Shown piece by piece: positions 9,053 to 16,085 of a stretch of 64,000 bases of DNA. Made by a program: the position numbers and the translations under genes. The notes beneath the pieces were generated by a model. The model ran no database searches and was not told where the DNA came from. It saw nothing but the letters and a program-made list of their open reading frames with translations. Position 1 is the first letter of the stretch; the number at the start of each line of letters is the position of its first letter. This DNA is from Micromonospora lupini str. Lupac 08 (GTDB taxonomy: Bacteria; Actinomycetota; Actinomycetes; Mycobacteriales; Micromonosporaceae), in assembly GCF_000297395.2 (NCBI RefSeq), contig NZ_HF570108.1, positions 631,585 to 695,584 on the forward strand. Reading direction: 5' to 3'.

Positions 9053-9248
9053 CTCGCAGTGCCCGGCCCGCCAGCAGTGCCCGGCCCTGTCGTAGCGTCC
9101 GATCCGCTCGTAGCGTCCGGCCTGCTCGCAGCGTCCGATCCGGTCGTAGCGTCCGGCCCGCTCGCAGTGCCCGGCTCGCCAGCAGTGCCCGGCCCGGTCG
9201 TAGCGTCCGATCCGGTCGTAGCGTCTGGCCTGCCCGCAGTGCGGCCCG
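9053..9248. repeat. 18-bp minisatellite, ten full copies
   Basis: Ten consecutive 18-bp units plus a partial one, of the form (G/C)TCG(T/C)AGCGTCCG(A/G)(T/C)C(C/T)G and a TGCCCGGC variant. Variants alternate in a higher-order pattern. It occupies the gap upstream of the DUF222/HNH gene (8983-9546), which holds no gene with a plausible start. Frames through it give only Val-Ala-Ser-Pro type repeats. Confidence 0.85.
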
Positions 9249-9342
9249 CCAGCCACGCCCGGCCCGCCAGCCGCCCGGCCTGCATCAGTGGCGCCCGGCC
9301 TGCTCGCTGGCCGCCCGCCTGCCCGCGGCACTGGGCCGCTAG

Positions 9343-9418
9343 GCCTACTGAGGCCGCTGGGCCTACTGAGGCCGCTGGACCGCTGGACCGCTGGACCGCA
9401 GGGCCGCTGGGCCGCTGG
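9343..9418. repeat. Short tandem repeats: 18-bp x2, then 8-bp x5
   Basis: Two identical 18-bp units (GCCTACTGAGGCCGCTGG) are followed without a break by five 8-bp units (ACCGCTGG, ACCGCTGG, ACCGCAGG, GCCGCTGG, GCCGCTGG). It is a second, distinct repeat block in the same non-coding gap, between the DUF222/HNH gene and the HxlR regulator. Confidence 0.8.
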
Positions 9419-9546
9419 GAGTCGCTGGCCCGCGTGCGTCCGCTGGACCGCCCGGAGCCGCCGGCCCGCCCGCAACCGTCAGACCATCATGAGCTGCGGA
9501 CCGCCAGGGCGTGGCAGCACCGTTGGTGGTCGGTCGGGCCTGGGTG

Positions 9547-10026
9547 TCAGTTGCGGCGGATCAGGCCCGGCCCGGCGGTGATGTCGATGTCGCCGCTCTC
9601 GATGTCGTGTCCGGCTGCGCAGCGGAGCACCGCGCGCACCGGTTCGCCGCAGTGGTGGTGGGTGGCGAGGATGCCGGGGCCGGCTTCGTCGGCGCTCCAG
9701 GTGTCGCCCCAGTTGCGCAGTGCGGTGATGACCGGCAGCAGTTCGTGGCCCTTGCGGGTGAGTTGGTACTCGTGGCGGGTGCGCTGTCCCGGTTCCCGGT
9801 ACGGGATTCGTTCGAGCAGGCCGGCGGCGACCATGTCCTTGAGGCGGGCCGCCATGGCCGGCTCGCCGACGCCTACCCGGTGGACGAAGTCGTCGAAACG
9901 ACGCGTGCCGAGCAGTGCCTCGCGCAGGATCAGGATCGTCGAACGGCTGCCCACGATGTCCATCGCCCGTGCGACGGAGCAGTTCTCCATCGACCAGGAG
10001 TCGCGGTCGTCCCGTAGGTCCTCCAT
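9547..10026 (-). CDS. HxlR-type winged-helix transcriptional regulator
   Basis: MarR-like DNA-binding regulator of the HxlR family, 159 aa. The N-terminus has the conserved Cys (ENCSVARAMDIVGSRSTILI) that opens HxlR domains. The wHTH follows (ILREALLGTRRFDDFVHRVG, then MAARLKDMVAAGLLERIPY) and the wing is RTRHEYQLTRKGHEL. The C-terminal ~45 residues are an extension of unknown role. It is divergent from an MFS drug-type exporter across 106 bp, the usual arrangement for a local repressor or activator of efflux. It probably binds in the shared intergenic region and responds to the exported compound or to thiol chemistry. Confidence 0.9.
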   Translation of the reverse strand: MEDLRDDRDSWSMENCSVARAMDIVGSRSTILILREALLGTRRFDDFVHRVGVGEPAMAARLKDMVAAGLLERIPYREPGQRTRHEYQLTRKGHELLPVITALRNWGDTWSADEAGPGILATHHHCGEPVRAVLRCAAGHDIESGDIDITAGPGLIRRN

Positions 10027-10060
10027 GTGTCCCAGCCTACCTGACTTGCGCCGAAGCTAG

Positions 10061-10076
10061 CCAGGTGATTCACTGG
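10061..10076. promoter_or_regulatory. Candidate operator between hxlR-like gene and MFS gene
   Basis: CCAGGTGATTCACTGG contains the inverted repeat GTGA-T-TCAC flanked by CCAG and CTGG, midway between the divergent starts. It is a plausible HxlR dimer site; the assignment is by position and symmetry only. Confidence 0.3.
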
Positions 10077-10132
10077 GGAACTGCTGACTTTTGCATAGGC
10101 AAGCCAGCAGGACTCCAACCCGAGGACGCCTT

Positions 10133-11746
10133 GTGACCACCAGCAGCGCGGCCCCGACCGGGCCGGCCAATGCCGCCCCGACCGGGCCGGCGAGCGCGGC
10201 CCCGACCGGGCCGGCCAATGCCGCCCCGACCGGGCCGGCCGTCACCACCCGTACGTCCGTTCGCGGCTCCCGGCCGGTGACCCTGATCGCCATGTGTCTG
10301 GGCGCGATGATCACCTTCCTGCAGATCACCGCGACGGTCTCCGCCCTGACCACGATCCAGGCCGACCTTCGGGTCGACCCGACCACCGTGATCTGGATCC
10401 CCAGTGCCTACACCCTGGTCGTGGCGAGCCTGGTGCTGTCCGCCGCCACCCTGGGCAACCGTTACGGGCGCAGGCGCATGTTCGGCGCCGGCGTCGTCGC
10501 GATGATCGTCGGCGGCGCCGTCGTGGCCAGCGCCCCCACGGTGGCCTGGGTGATCGTCGGTCAGCTGGTCGCGGGCCTCGGCGGCGCCCTGATCCTGCCG
10601 AACAGTTTGGCGATCCTCGGTGCCACGTTCACCGACCCGCACCGCCGTACCGAGGTCATCACCGCCTGGTCGGCCGCCTCCGGCATCGGGCTGGCGATCG
10701 GCCCGCTCATCGCCGGAACGCTGCTGCGTCACCATTCGTGGCACAGCGTCTACCTGTCGGTGATCGTGCTGGGCGTCGTCACCCTCGTCGTCGCCGCGAT
10801 CGGGGTGGCCGAGTCACGGCCCAGCGCCGGACGACTCGACCTGCCCGGTCTGCTGCTCGGCACCGTCGCCATCGCCGCTGCCGTCTACGCCATGATCCAG
10901 GGCGGACGCGACGGCTACGCCAGCCCCGTGGTGGGGACCGCCTGGGTCGTCTCGGCCGTCGCGCTGGTCACGTTCGTGCTGGTCGAGCTGCGGAGCAGCA
11001 CACCGATGCTGGACGTACGGCTGTTCCGCTCGGCGTCGTTCAGCGCCGTCATGGTCGTCGCCGCGGTGTCGCTGTTCGGCTTCACCGGCGTGGCGATCCT
11101 GCTCGTCCTCTTCCACGAGCGTGCCCAGGGGCTCAGCCCGCTGGACACCGGCTGGCGGATGCTGGTGCTCTTCGGTGCGTACGTGCTCGTGGCCTTCGCC
11201 GCCGGTCGGACCATCCGGCGCACCGGGTTCAAGGCGCCACTCACTCTGGGTCTGGTGCTTGGCGCGGTGGCCAGCTTCGGGCTGGCGGCGCAGGGGCCGA
11301 CCACGACGTTCGACCACCGCTGGGCGTTGTTCGTGCTGTTCGGCGCCGCCAGCGGGCTGGTGGTGGCCCCGGCCACGGCGGCGGCGCTGGCCAGCGTGGC
11401 GCCCGCACAGGCCGGCATGGCCTCCGGCGCGGTAAACGCCTCCCGTCAGGTCGGCTCGGTGCTGGGCTCGTCCCTGCTGGGCACGCTGCTCACCACCACG
11501 ATGGTGGCGGACCTGCCCGACCGTCTTGCCGCCCACCAGGTAGGCGAGCCGACCCGTACCGCCGTGGAGGCGGCGGTGGCCGCCGGCGCGACAGGCGACC
11601 AGCCGCTGCCCGATCCGGTCCGGGCGGCGCTCGCCGAGGCCATGACCTCCGGAGTCCAGGCCGGTCTGCGGATCAGCGGCATCGTCTTCCTGGTCACCGC
11701 CGTGCTCGCGCTCACCCTCATCCGCAACCGCCCACACCAGCACTAG
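10133..11746 (+). CDS. MFS transporter, DHA2 (14-TMS) drug-efflux type
   Basis: Predicted proton-coupled exporter, 537 aa. After a ~40-residue Ala/Pro/Thr-rich cytosolic tail, the first membrane segment begins at VTLIAMCLGAMITF. Motif A of the family is visible as LGNRYGRRRMFGAG, and the TM5 region contains SGIGLAIGPLIAGTLL, the antiporter motif C type. About fourteen hydrophobic segments, length typical of DHA2. I chose GTG at 10133, within the ...CGCCTTGTGACC context; there is no good Shine-Dalgarno sequence, so leaderless initiation is possible. Divergent from an HxlR regulator, which probably controls it. Substrate unknown. Confidence 0.9.
   Translation: MTTSSAAPTGPANAAPTGPASAAPTGPANAAPTGPAVTTRTSVRGSRPVTLIAMCLGAMITFLQITATVSALTTIQADLRVDPTTVIWIPSAYTLVVASLVLSAATLGNRYGRRRMFGAGVVAMIVGGAVVASAPTVAWVIVGQLVAGLGGALILPNSLAILGATFTDPHRRTEVITAWSAASGIGLAIGPLIAGTLLRHHSWHSVYLSVIVLGVVTLVVAAIGVAESRPSAGRLDLPGLLLGTVAIAAAVYAMIQGGRDGYASPVVGTAWVVSAVALVTFVLVELRSSTPMLDVRLFRSASFSAVMVVAAVSLFGFTGVAILLVLFHERAQGLSPLDTGWRMLVLFGAYVLVAFAAGRTIRRTGFKAPLTLGLVLGAVASFGLAAQGPTTTFDHRWALFVLFGAASGLVVAPATAAALASVAPAQAGMASGAVNASRQVGSVLGSSLLGTLLTTTMVADLPDRLAAHQVGEPTRTAVEAAVAAGATGDQPLPDPVRAALAEAMTSGVQAGLRISGIVFLVTAVLALTLIRNRPHQH
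10151..10240 (+). repeat. 24-bp coding repeat at the MFS N-terminus
   Basis: Nearly four 24-bp units (GCCCCGACCGGGCCGGCC plus six variable bases) encode APTGPANA / APTGPASA octapeptides ahead of the first membrane helix. Some units are identical at DNA level, implying recent duplication in frame. Confidence 0.85.
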
Positions 11747-11760
11747 GTCCGGCCCCGGCA

Positions 11761-11898
11761 ACGGCCCCAGGACCCGGGCCACGCCAGCACCGGGCCCAGG
11801 GCCGAGCCGCCGACGGCCCCAGGACCCGGGCCACGCCAGCACCGGGCCCAGGGCCGAGCCGCCGACGGCCCCAGGACCCGGGCCACGCCAGCACCGGG
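11761..11898. repeat. 52-bp tandem repeat, 2.65 copies, after the MFS gene
   Basis: Units begin at 11761, 11813 and 11865 with ACGGCCCCAGGACCCGGGCC and are identical over their shared length. Each contains short self-complementary stretches (CCCGGG, CCGGGCCC), so the transcript could fold and may act as a terminator between the convergent MFS and aldo-keto reductase genes. Confidence 0.9.
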
Positions 11899-11963
11899 AT
11901 CCGGCCCGCGCCTGCGCGAGGTGACATCGGCGTCCGGCCCGGCCCGGCCCCAGCGGGCTGCGG

Positions 11964-12830
11964 TCAGCCGCCGATGGTGTCCAAGTCCGCGATCGCGTCG
12001 GCCGGCAGCGTCAGGTCGGCCGCGGCGAGGTTCTCCCGCAGGTGTGCCAGCGTCGACGTGCCCGGGATCAGCGCGGTGGTGGGGGAGCGCTGCAGCAACC
12101 AGGCCAGGGCTACCTGCTGTGGCGAGGCGCCCACCCGGGTGGCCACGTCATTGAGGATGTCGGACTGCAACGGCGTGAATCCGCCGAGCGGGAAGAACGC
12201 CGCGAACGCGATGTTCTCCGCCGCGCACCTGTCCACCAGGGCGTCGTCCTGTCGGTTCGCGAGGTTGTAGAGGTTCTGCACAGTGACCACGGGGGCGATT
12301 GCCTGGGCCTCGGTGAGCTGGTCGAGCGTGACGTTGCTGAGCCCGAGGTGCCGGATCAGCCCCTCCTGCCGCAACTCGGCGAGGGCGCCGAACTGCTCGG
12401 ACAGGGGGTCGTCGCCGGTGCCCTCCGCCACGCCGACCCGCAGGTTGACCACGTCGAGGACGTCCAGGCCGAGGTGTTGCAGGTTGTCCCGGACCTGGGC
12501 CTTCAGCTCGTGCGGCTCCAGCGCGGGGATCCAGGAACGGTCGGCGCCGCGTCGCGCGCCGACCTTGGTGACCAGGTGCAGATCCTCGGGGTACGGGTGC
12601 AGGGCCTCGCGGATCAGCTCGTTCACCACCACCGGGCCGTAGAAGTCGCTCGTGTCGATGTGTCGGACGCCCCGATCGACGGCCTCGCGCAGCACGGCGA
12701 GGGCCTGCGCACGGTCGCGCGGCGGGCCGTAGACACCGGGGCCGGCCAGCTGCATCGCCCCGTAGCCCATCCGGCTCAGGGTGAGGCCGTCGGCGGGGGT
12801 CAGGGAGCCGCCGGGAAGGTTGTCGCTCAT
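11964..12830 (-). CDS. pdxI: Aldo-keto reductase, PdxI/YdbC-like (pyridoxal reductase type)
   Basis: NADPH-dependent (beta/alpha)8-barrel reductase, 288 aa. From memory it closely follows E. coli PdxI (YdbC): GYGAMQLAGPGVYGPPRDR, HIDTSDFYGP, LVTKVGARRG, DVLDVVNLRVG, FFPLGGFTPLQS and LIPGTSTLAHLREN. Catalytic Asp59, Tyr64 and Lys89 are present. The usual AKR His position falls in NLR, which is normal for this subfamily. PdxI reduces pyridoxal to pyridoxine, so a vitamin B6 salvage role is inferred, though substrate range is untested. ATG start. It faces an XRE regulator divergently across ~155 bp, which may control it. Confidence 0.88.
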   Translation of the reverse strand: MSDNLPGGSLTPADGLTLSRMGYGAMQLAGPGVYGPPRDRAQALAVLREAVDRGVRHIDTSDFYGPVVVNELIREALHPYPEDLHLVTKVGARRGADRSWIPALEPHELKAQVRDNLQHLGLDVLDVVNLRVGVAEGTGDDPLSEQFGALAELRQEGLIRHLGLSNVTLDQLTEAQAIAPVVTVQNLYNLANRQDDALVDRCAAENIAFAAFFPLGGFTPLQSDILNDVATRVGASPQQVALAWLLQRSPTTALIPGTSTLAHLRENLAAADLTLPADAIADLDTIGG

Positions 12831-12973
12831 GTCGTACCTCTAACCGTTGTCGTCGTGGATATGCGGACGGTCCGAAGATCGGCCTACGACGACTGTCCGT
12901 CGGCATCCGGCCGGGCGGCAGGGCGGGGTGTTCCTGGTAGTGACACGGCCAGTCACCGGGCCGTGGGGCGATC

Positions 12974-12979
12974 TACCGT
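12974..12979 (+). promoter_or_regulatory. Probable -10 box of a leaderless promoter
   Basis: TACCGT matches TAnnnT and ends seven bases before the ATG of the XRE regulator, leaving no room for a normal leader. The neighbouring AAGGG is too close to the ATG to be a good ribosome binding site. Confidence 0.35.
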
Positions 12980-12986
12980 CAAGGGC

Positions 12987-13868
12987 ATGGACGTCACCAA
13001 CCAGCTCGGCGACTTTCTGCGTGCCCGGCGGGAACAGGTCCGGCCCGAGGACGTCGGTCTCGGCCCGGGCGTCGGCCTGCGCCGGGTGCCTGGCCTGCGC
13101 CGCGAGGAGGTGGCGATGCTGGCCGGCATCAGCGCCGACTACTACCTGCGGTTGGAGCAGGGCCGTGAGCGGCACCCCTCGGTGCAGGTCCTCGACGCGC
13201 TCGCCGGGGTGCTGCGACTGGACCCGGAGGCCACCGCGTACATGATCGGGTTGACGCGTCCGCGGTCGCGTCGGGCGGTCCGGCCGGCCGTCGAACGGGT
13301 GCCGGCCAGTGTCCTGCACCTGGTGCGGGAGCTTCCCATGCCGGCCTTCGTGCAGAACCGCTATCTCGACATCCTGGCGTCTAACCGGATGGCGAGGGCG
13401 CTGTCGCCGAATCTCGCGCCGGGCGCCAACCGGCTGCGCGCGGTGTTTCTGGACGCGGCGGAGCGGGAGTTGTTCCGGGACTGGCGGCAGGCGATGCAGA
13501 GCGTCGTGGGGCAGATGCGCGCCGACTCGGCCGGGGACGCCGACGACCCGCGACTGACGGCGCTGGTGGGGGAGTTGTCGCTCAAGAGCGACTGCTTCCG
13601 CCAGTTGTGGGCCCGGCACGAGGTGCGGCGGCGCGAGGGTGTGGTGAGCCGGCTGCACCACCCCGAGGTGGGTGATCTCGACCTGTACTGCGACAAGCTC
13701 GCGGTCGCCGGCGCCGAGGGACAGCTCCTGGTGATCTACCACGCCGAGCCCGGTACGGAGTCGGCACGTTCGTTGGCGCTGCTCGGCTCGATCGCGGCCA
13801 GCACGCCGGACGGCGACGCGGACAGCCTCCGGGCCGGCGATCCGGCACGCCTGTATCCCCTGGAGTGA
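12987..13868 (+). CDS. XRE-family regulator with MmyB-like C-terminal domain
   Basis: Predicted DNA-binding regulator, 293 aa. The N-terminal HTH (~8-75) carries the diagnostic run RRVPGLRREEVAMLAGISAD followed by YYLRLEQGR. The C-terminal ~200 residues match the MmyB ligand-binding (PAS-like) region (MPAFVQNRYLDILASNRMAR; later ELWARHEV-type sequence as QLWARHEVRRREGV), which in related proteins can bind fatty-acid-like ligands. ATG 12987 chosen because the family N-terminus begins there; upstream extension is not conserved-looking. Divergent from the PdxI-like reductase. Such pairs commonly have the regulator controlling the adjacent oxidoreductase. Confidence 0.9.
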   Translation: MDVTNQLGDFLRARREQVRPEDVGLGPGVGLRRVPGLRREEVAMLAGISADYYLRLEQGRERHPSVQVLDALAGVLRLDPEATAYMIGLTRPRSRRAVRPAVERVPASVLHLVRELPMPAFVQNRYLDILASNRMARALSPNLAPGANRLRAVFLDAAERELFRDWRQAMQSVVGQMRADSAGDADDPRLTALVGELSLKSDCFRQLWARHEVRRREGVVSRLHHPEVGDLDLYCDKLAVAGAEGQLLVIYHAEPGTESARSLALLGSIAASTPDGDADSLRAGDPARLYPLE

Positions 13869-13896
13869 GAGCCGCGCCTGCGGGCTTGACGGCAGA

Positions 13897-13922
13897 TGTT
13901 TGTGAGTGCACACTTACAAACA
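13897..13922. promoter_or_regulatory. TetR operator 1 (autoregulatory), overlaps start codon
   Basis: A 26-bp near-perfect palindrome, TGTTTGT-GAGTGCACACTT-ACAAACA, whose last base is the A of the TetR gene's ATG. The same sequence with one change lies upstream of the next gene at 14521. Its position, over the transcription/translation start, predicts strong self-repression. Confidence 0.85.
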
Positions 13923-14464
13923 TGCGATCCACCGCCGAGGCCCGCCGGGCCACCGTTCTGAACGCCGCCGTCTCGGCGTTCGCGCGCACCGGCTTCCACG
14001 CCACCCCGGTCACCGCCGTGGCGGCCGCCGCCGGCATCTCCGAGGCGTACGTCTTCCGGCTCTTCGCCGGAAAGCTCGGGCTGTTCGTGGCGGCGGCCGG
14101 GGCGTGCTTCGAGCGGATCGTCGTGGTGCTCGAAGCCGGGGCGGAGCGGGCCGGCGACGCGGGGCCGGAGGAGGTCCTGGAGGCGATGGGCGACGCGTAC
14201 GCCGAGCTGATCGCCGACCGGGATCTCCTGCTGTTCCAGGTGCAGGCGCAGGCCGTCACGGACGTCCCCGAGGTCGCCGAGGCGGTGCGGGCCGGTTACA
14301 AGCGGGTCGCCACCTTCGTGCGGAGTCGGTCGGGCGCCAGCGACGCGCAGGTGCAGCAGTTCTTCGCGTACGGCCAGCTCTGCCACCTGATCGTGACCGC
14401 CGGCCTGGAGCAGGTGCCCGAGCCGTGGGCTCGTGCGCTGACCGCAGGCATCCGCCACCCCTGA
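13922..14464 (+). CDS. TetR-family transcriptional repressor
   Basis: Predicted ligand-responsive repressor, 180 aa, all-helical. The N-terminal HTH is clear: RRATVLNAAVSAFARTGFHA, then VTAVAAAAGISEAYVFRLFAGKLG interrupted by the recognition helix SEAYVFRLF. The C-terminal ~130 residues are the ligand and dimer domain. I chose ATG 13922: an in-frame start 57 bp earlier would translate the palindromic operator itself as Cys-Glu-Cys-Thr-Leu-Thr-Asn, which is unlikely. Matching operators before this gene and before the quinone oxidoreductase indicate autoregulation plus control of that one target. Ligand unknown, perhaps an electrophile or quinone. Confidence 0.92.
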   Translation: MRSTAEARRATVLNAAVSAFARTGFHATPVTAVAAAAGISEAYVFRLFAGKLGLFVAAAGACFERIVVVLEAGAERAGDAGPEEVLEAMGDAYAELIADRDLLLFQVQAQAVTDVPEVAEAVRAGYKRVATFVRSRSGASDAQVQQFFAYGQLCHLIVTAGLEQVPEPWARALTAGIRHP

Positions 14465-14520
14465 TCCCGACGTCCGCACCAACGGGCCGCTCCCGGGCGG
14501 CCCACTTTTTCCGGCCAAGA

Positions 14521-14546
14521 TGTGTGTGAGTGCACACTTACAAACA
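14521..14546. promoter_or_regulatory. TetR operator 2, upstream of the quinone oxidoreductase
   Basis: TGTGTGTGAGTGCACACTTA followed by CAAACA, identical to operator 1 except for one base. It ends 14 bp before the ATG, with the ribosome binding site AAGGAGA in between. Confidence 0.85.
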
Positions 14547-14560
14547 GAAGGAGAACGACG

Positions 14561-15592
14561 ATGACGACCGACAGGATGATCACCGAAGTGGTGCTGCCCG
14601 GCGTGGTCGAGCCGGACGGACTCCAGGTCAACCGACGTGCCATGCCCGTTCCCGCCGCAGGGCAGGCGCTCGTCGAGGTCGAGGCCACCGGCATCTCGTT
14701 CGCCGAGCAGCAGATGCGCCACGCTCTCTACCCCGGCCAGCCGAAGTTTCCGTTCGTGCCCGGCTACGACCTCGTCGGCACGGTGCGGGCGGTGGGCCCG
14801 GGCGGCGACGACGCGCTGATCGGCACCCGGGTCGCGGCGGTCACCAAGACTGGTGCCTGGGCCACCTACGCGCTTGTCGACATTGACGCCCTGGCCCCCG
14901 TACCCGCGGATCTGGACCCCGCCGCGGCCGAGACCGTCGTCGTCAACGGGGTGACCGCCTGGCAGATGCTGCGGGACGCCGACCTGAAGGCCGGCCAGAC
15001 CATCCTCGTGCACGGCGCCAACGGCGGCGTCGGGACCGTGCTCGTCCAACTCGGCCGACACCTCGGCCTGCGAGTCATCGGCACCGCCGCCGCACGGCAC
15101 CACGCCGGGTTGCGCGAACTCGGCGTCGAACCGCTCGACTACCGTGACCCCGAAATGGCCGACCGCATCCGCGAGCTGTCGCCGGGTGGCGTCGACGCCG
15201 TCTTCGACCCGGTCGCCGGCCCGGGCGTACGCACCTCGTACCGGCTGCTCGCCCCCGGCGGAAAGCTGGTCGTCTACGGCAACGCCGCCGCCGTGGGCAC
15301 CGGGCAGTCGGTCGTCTGGGTCTTCGTGAAGCTGCTCGCTCGCCTCTACACCTGGAACGCCCTGCCCAACGGTCACCGGGTCGGCTTCTACAAATTCTGG
15401 TCCGGCCGCCGCACCCGCCCCACGGCGTTCTGGCGTCGGCTGCGTACCGACCTCGGCATCGTGCTCGATCTGCTCCGCCAGGGAGTGATCGTGCCGCAGA
15501 TCGCCGCCCGTTACCCGCTCACCGAGGTCTCCGCCGCGCTGGTCTTCGCCGAGGCGCGCAGCCGGCCGGGCAAGGTCGTGCTGGAGCCCTGA
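14561..15592 (+). CDS. Medium-chain alcohol dehydrogenase / quinone oxidoreductase
   Basis: Zinc-free MDR-family oxidoreductase, 343 aa, predicted to reduce quinones or enones with NADPH. The N-terminal GroES-like fold contains GISFAEQQMRHALYPGQP and FPFVPGYDLVGTV. The Rossmann domain has the nucleotide-binding run VHGANGGVGTVLVQLGRHLG near residues 150-170. The zinc-binding cysteines of alcohol dehydrogenases are absent. ATG with AAGGAGA eight bases upstream; a longer frame reading through the operator is rejected. Directly follows its presumed TetR repressor, an inducible detoxification pair. Confidence 0.92.
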   Translation: MTTDRMITEVVLPGVVEPDGLQVNRRAMPVPAAGQALVEVEATGISFAEQQMRHALYPGQPKFPFVPGYDLVGTVRAVGPGGDDALIGTRVAAVTKTGAWATYALVDIDALAPVPADLDPAAAETVVVNGVTAWQMLRDADLKAGQTILVHGANGGVGTVLVQLGRHLGLRVIGTAAARHHAGLRELGVEPLDYRDPEMADRIRELSPGGVDAVFDPVAGPGVRTSYRLLAPGGKLVVYGNAAAVGTGQSVVWVFVKLLARLYTWNALPNGHRVGFYKFWSGRRTRPTAFWRRLRTDLGIVLDLLRQGVIVPQIAARYPLTEVSAALVFAEARSRPGKVVLEP

Positions 15593-15911
15593 CCCCGGCG
15601 CGTCGGGGGCGCGGATGCCGTGCGCGTGCAGCCGCACCGGACGGGGCGTACGCTGGGCATGTCGCCCGGGGCCCCCGGTGGCCGCCGGATGTCGCCGCCA
15701 CCAGCCCGTCTGGGCATTACCGATCGTCCTTTCCCGTCGCGCGGCGTGCCTGCCATGGTGGTCTGTCACCGGCCACGTCCCGCCGGTCGGGTTTCACCCA
15801 GGACGGCACGTTCGGGTTCGCGGCACTGCCCGGAGACGGCATCCCACCCGCGCTTTCACACCGCCGTCCAGGCGCATCACCGGTCCGGACGGCTCAACAA
15901 GGGAGCACCAG
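15593..15911. other. Gap without a recognised gene
   Basis: About 320 bp between the quinone oxidoreductase and the glycan operon. Short open frames cross it, but none has a convincing start or recognisable product. The promoter of the glycan operon must lie here; I could not single out its boxes. AAGGGAGCACC just before 15912 is a good ribosome binding site. Confidence 0.5.
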
Positions 15912-16085
15912 ATGAGGATCGCCAGGCACAGGATCGTCAGCGCGCTACGCGATCGAGGCCAGCAGGCCCGCGCCGACTGGGTCGAGCGTGAGCTGCCGGA
16001 GCGCGTGGACCCGGCCAAGCACTCCGGGCTGCTCGCCACCCTGCACCTCGACCCGGCCGACCTCGCCGACGCGCCGTCGGTGTGA
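15912..16085 (+). CDS. Small conserved-looking protein, 57 aa, leading the glycan operon
   Basis: I do not recognise this protein. It is basic at the N-terminus (MRIARHRIVSALRDRGQQ), then acidic (WVERELPERVDPAKHSG), ending LHLDPADLADAPSV. No signal peptide or membrane segment. Support for being real: a good AAGGGAG ribosome binding site, an ATG, actinobacterial codon use, and a stop that overlaps the GTG of the glycosyltransferase (GTGA). It may be a small partner or translational lead-in for the glycosyltransferase. Confidence 0.7.
   Translation: MRIARHRIVSALRDRGQQARADWVERELPERVDPAKHSGLLATLHLDPADLADAPSV

Noticed and set aside
7343..9418. Possible CRISPR array
   Set aside because: Repeats are directly abutting with no unique spacers, and no cas genes are present.
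9038..10060. Long frames on both strands through the 18-bp repeat block
   Set aside because: Open only because 18 is divisible by three; no ribosome binding site, and their distal parts overlap the HxlR gene.
13865..13921. Upstream extension of the TetR gene to an earlier start
   Set aside because: It would translate the palindromic operator; the same peptide (CECTLTN) would then also lead the next gene, showing it is DNA signal rather than protein.
14522..14560. Extension of the quinone oxidoreductase to a start inside the operator
   Set aside because: Begins within the palindrome and bypasses the AAGGAGA ribosome binding site in front of ATG 14561.
15620..15991. 123-codon frame in the gap before the glycan operon
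   Set aside because: No recognisable domain, weak start, and overlaps the better-supported 57-aa gene.
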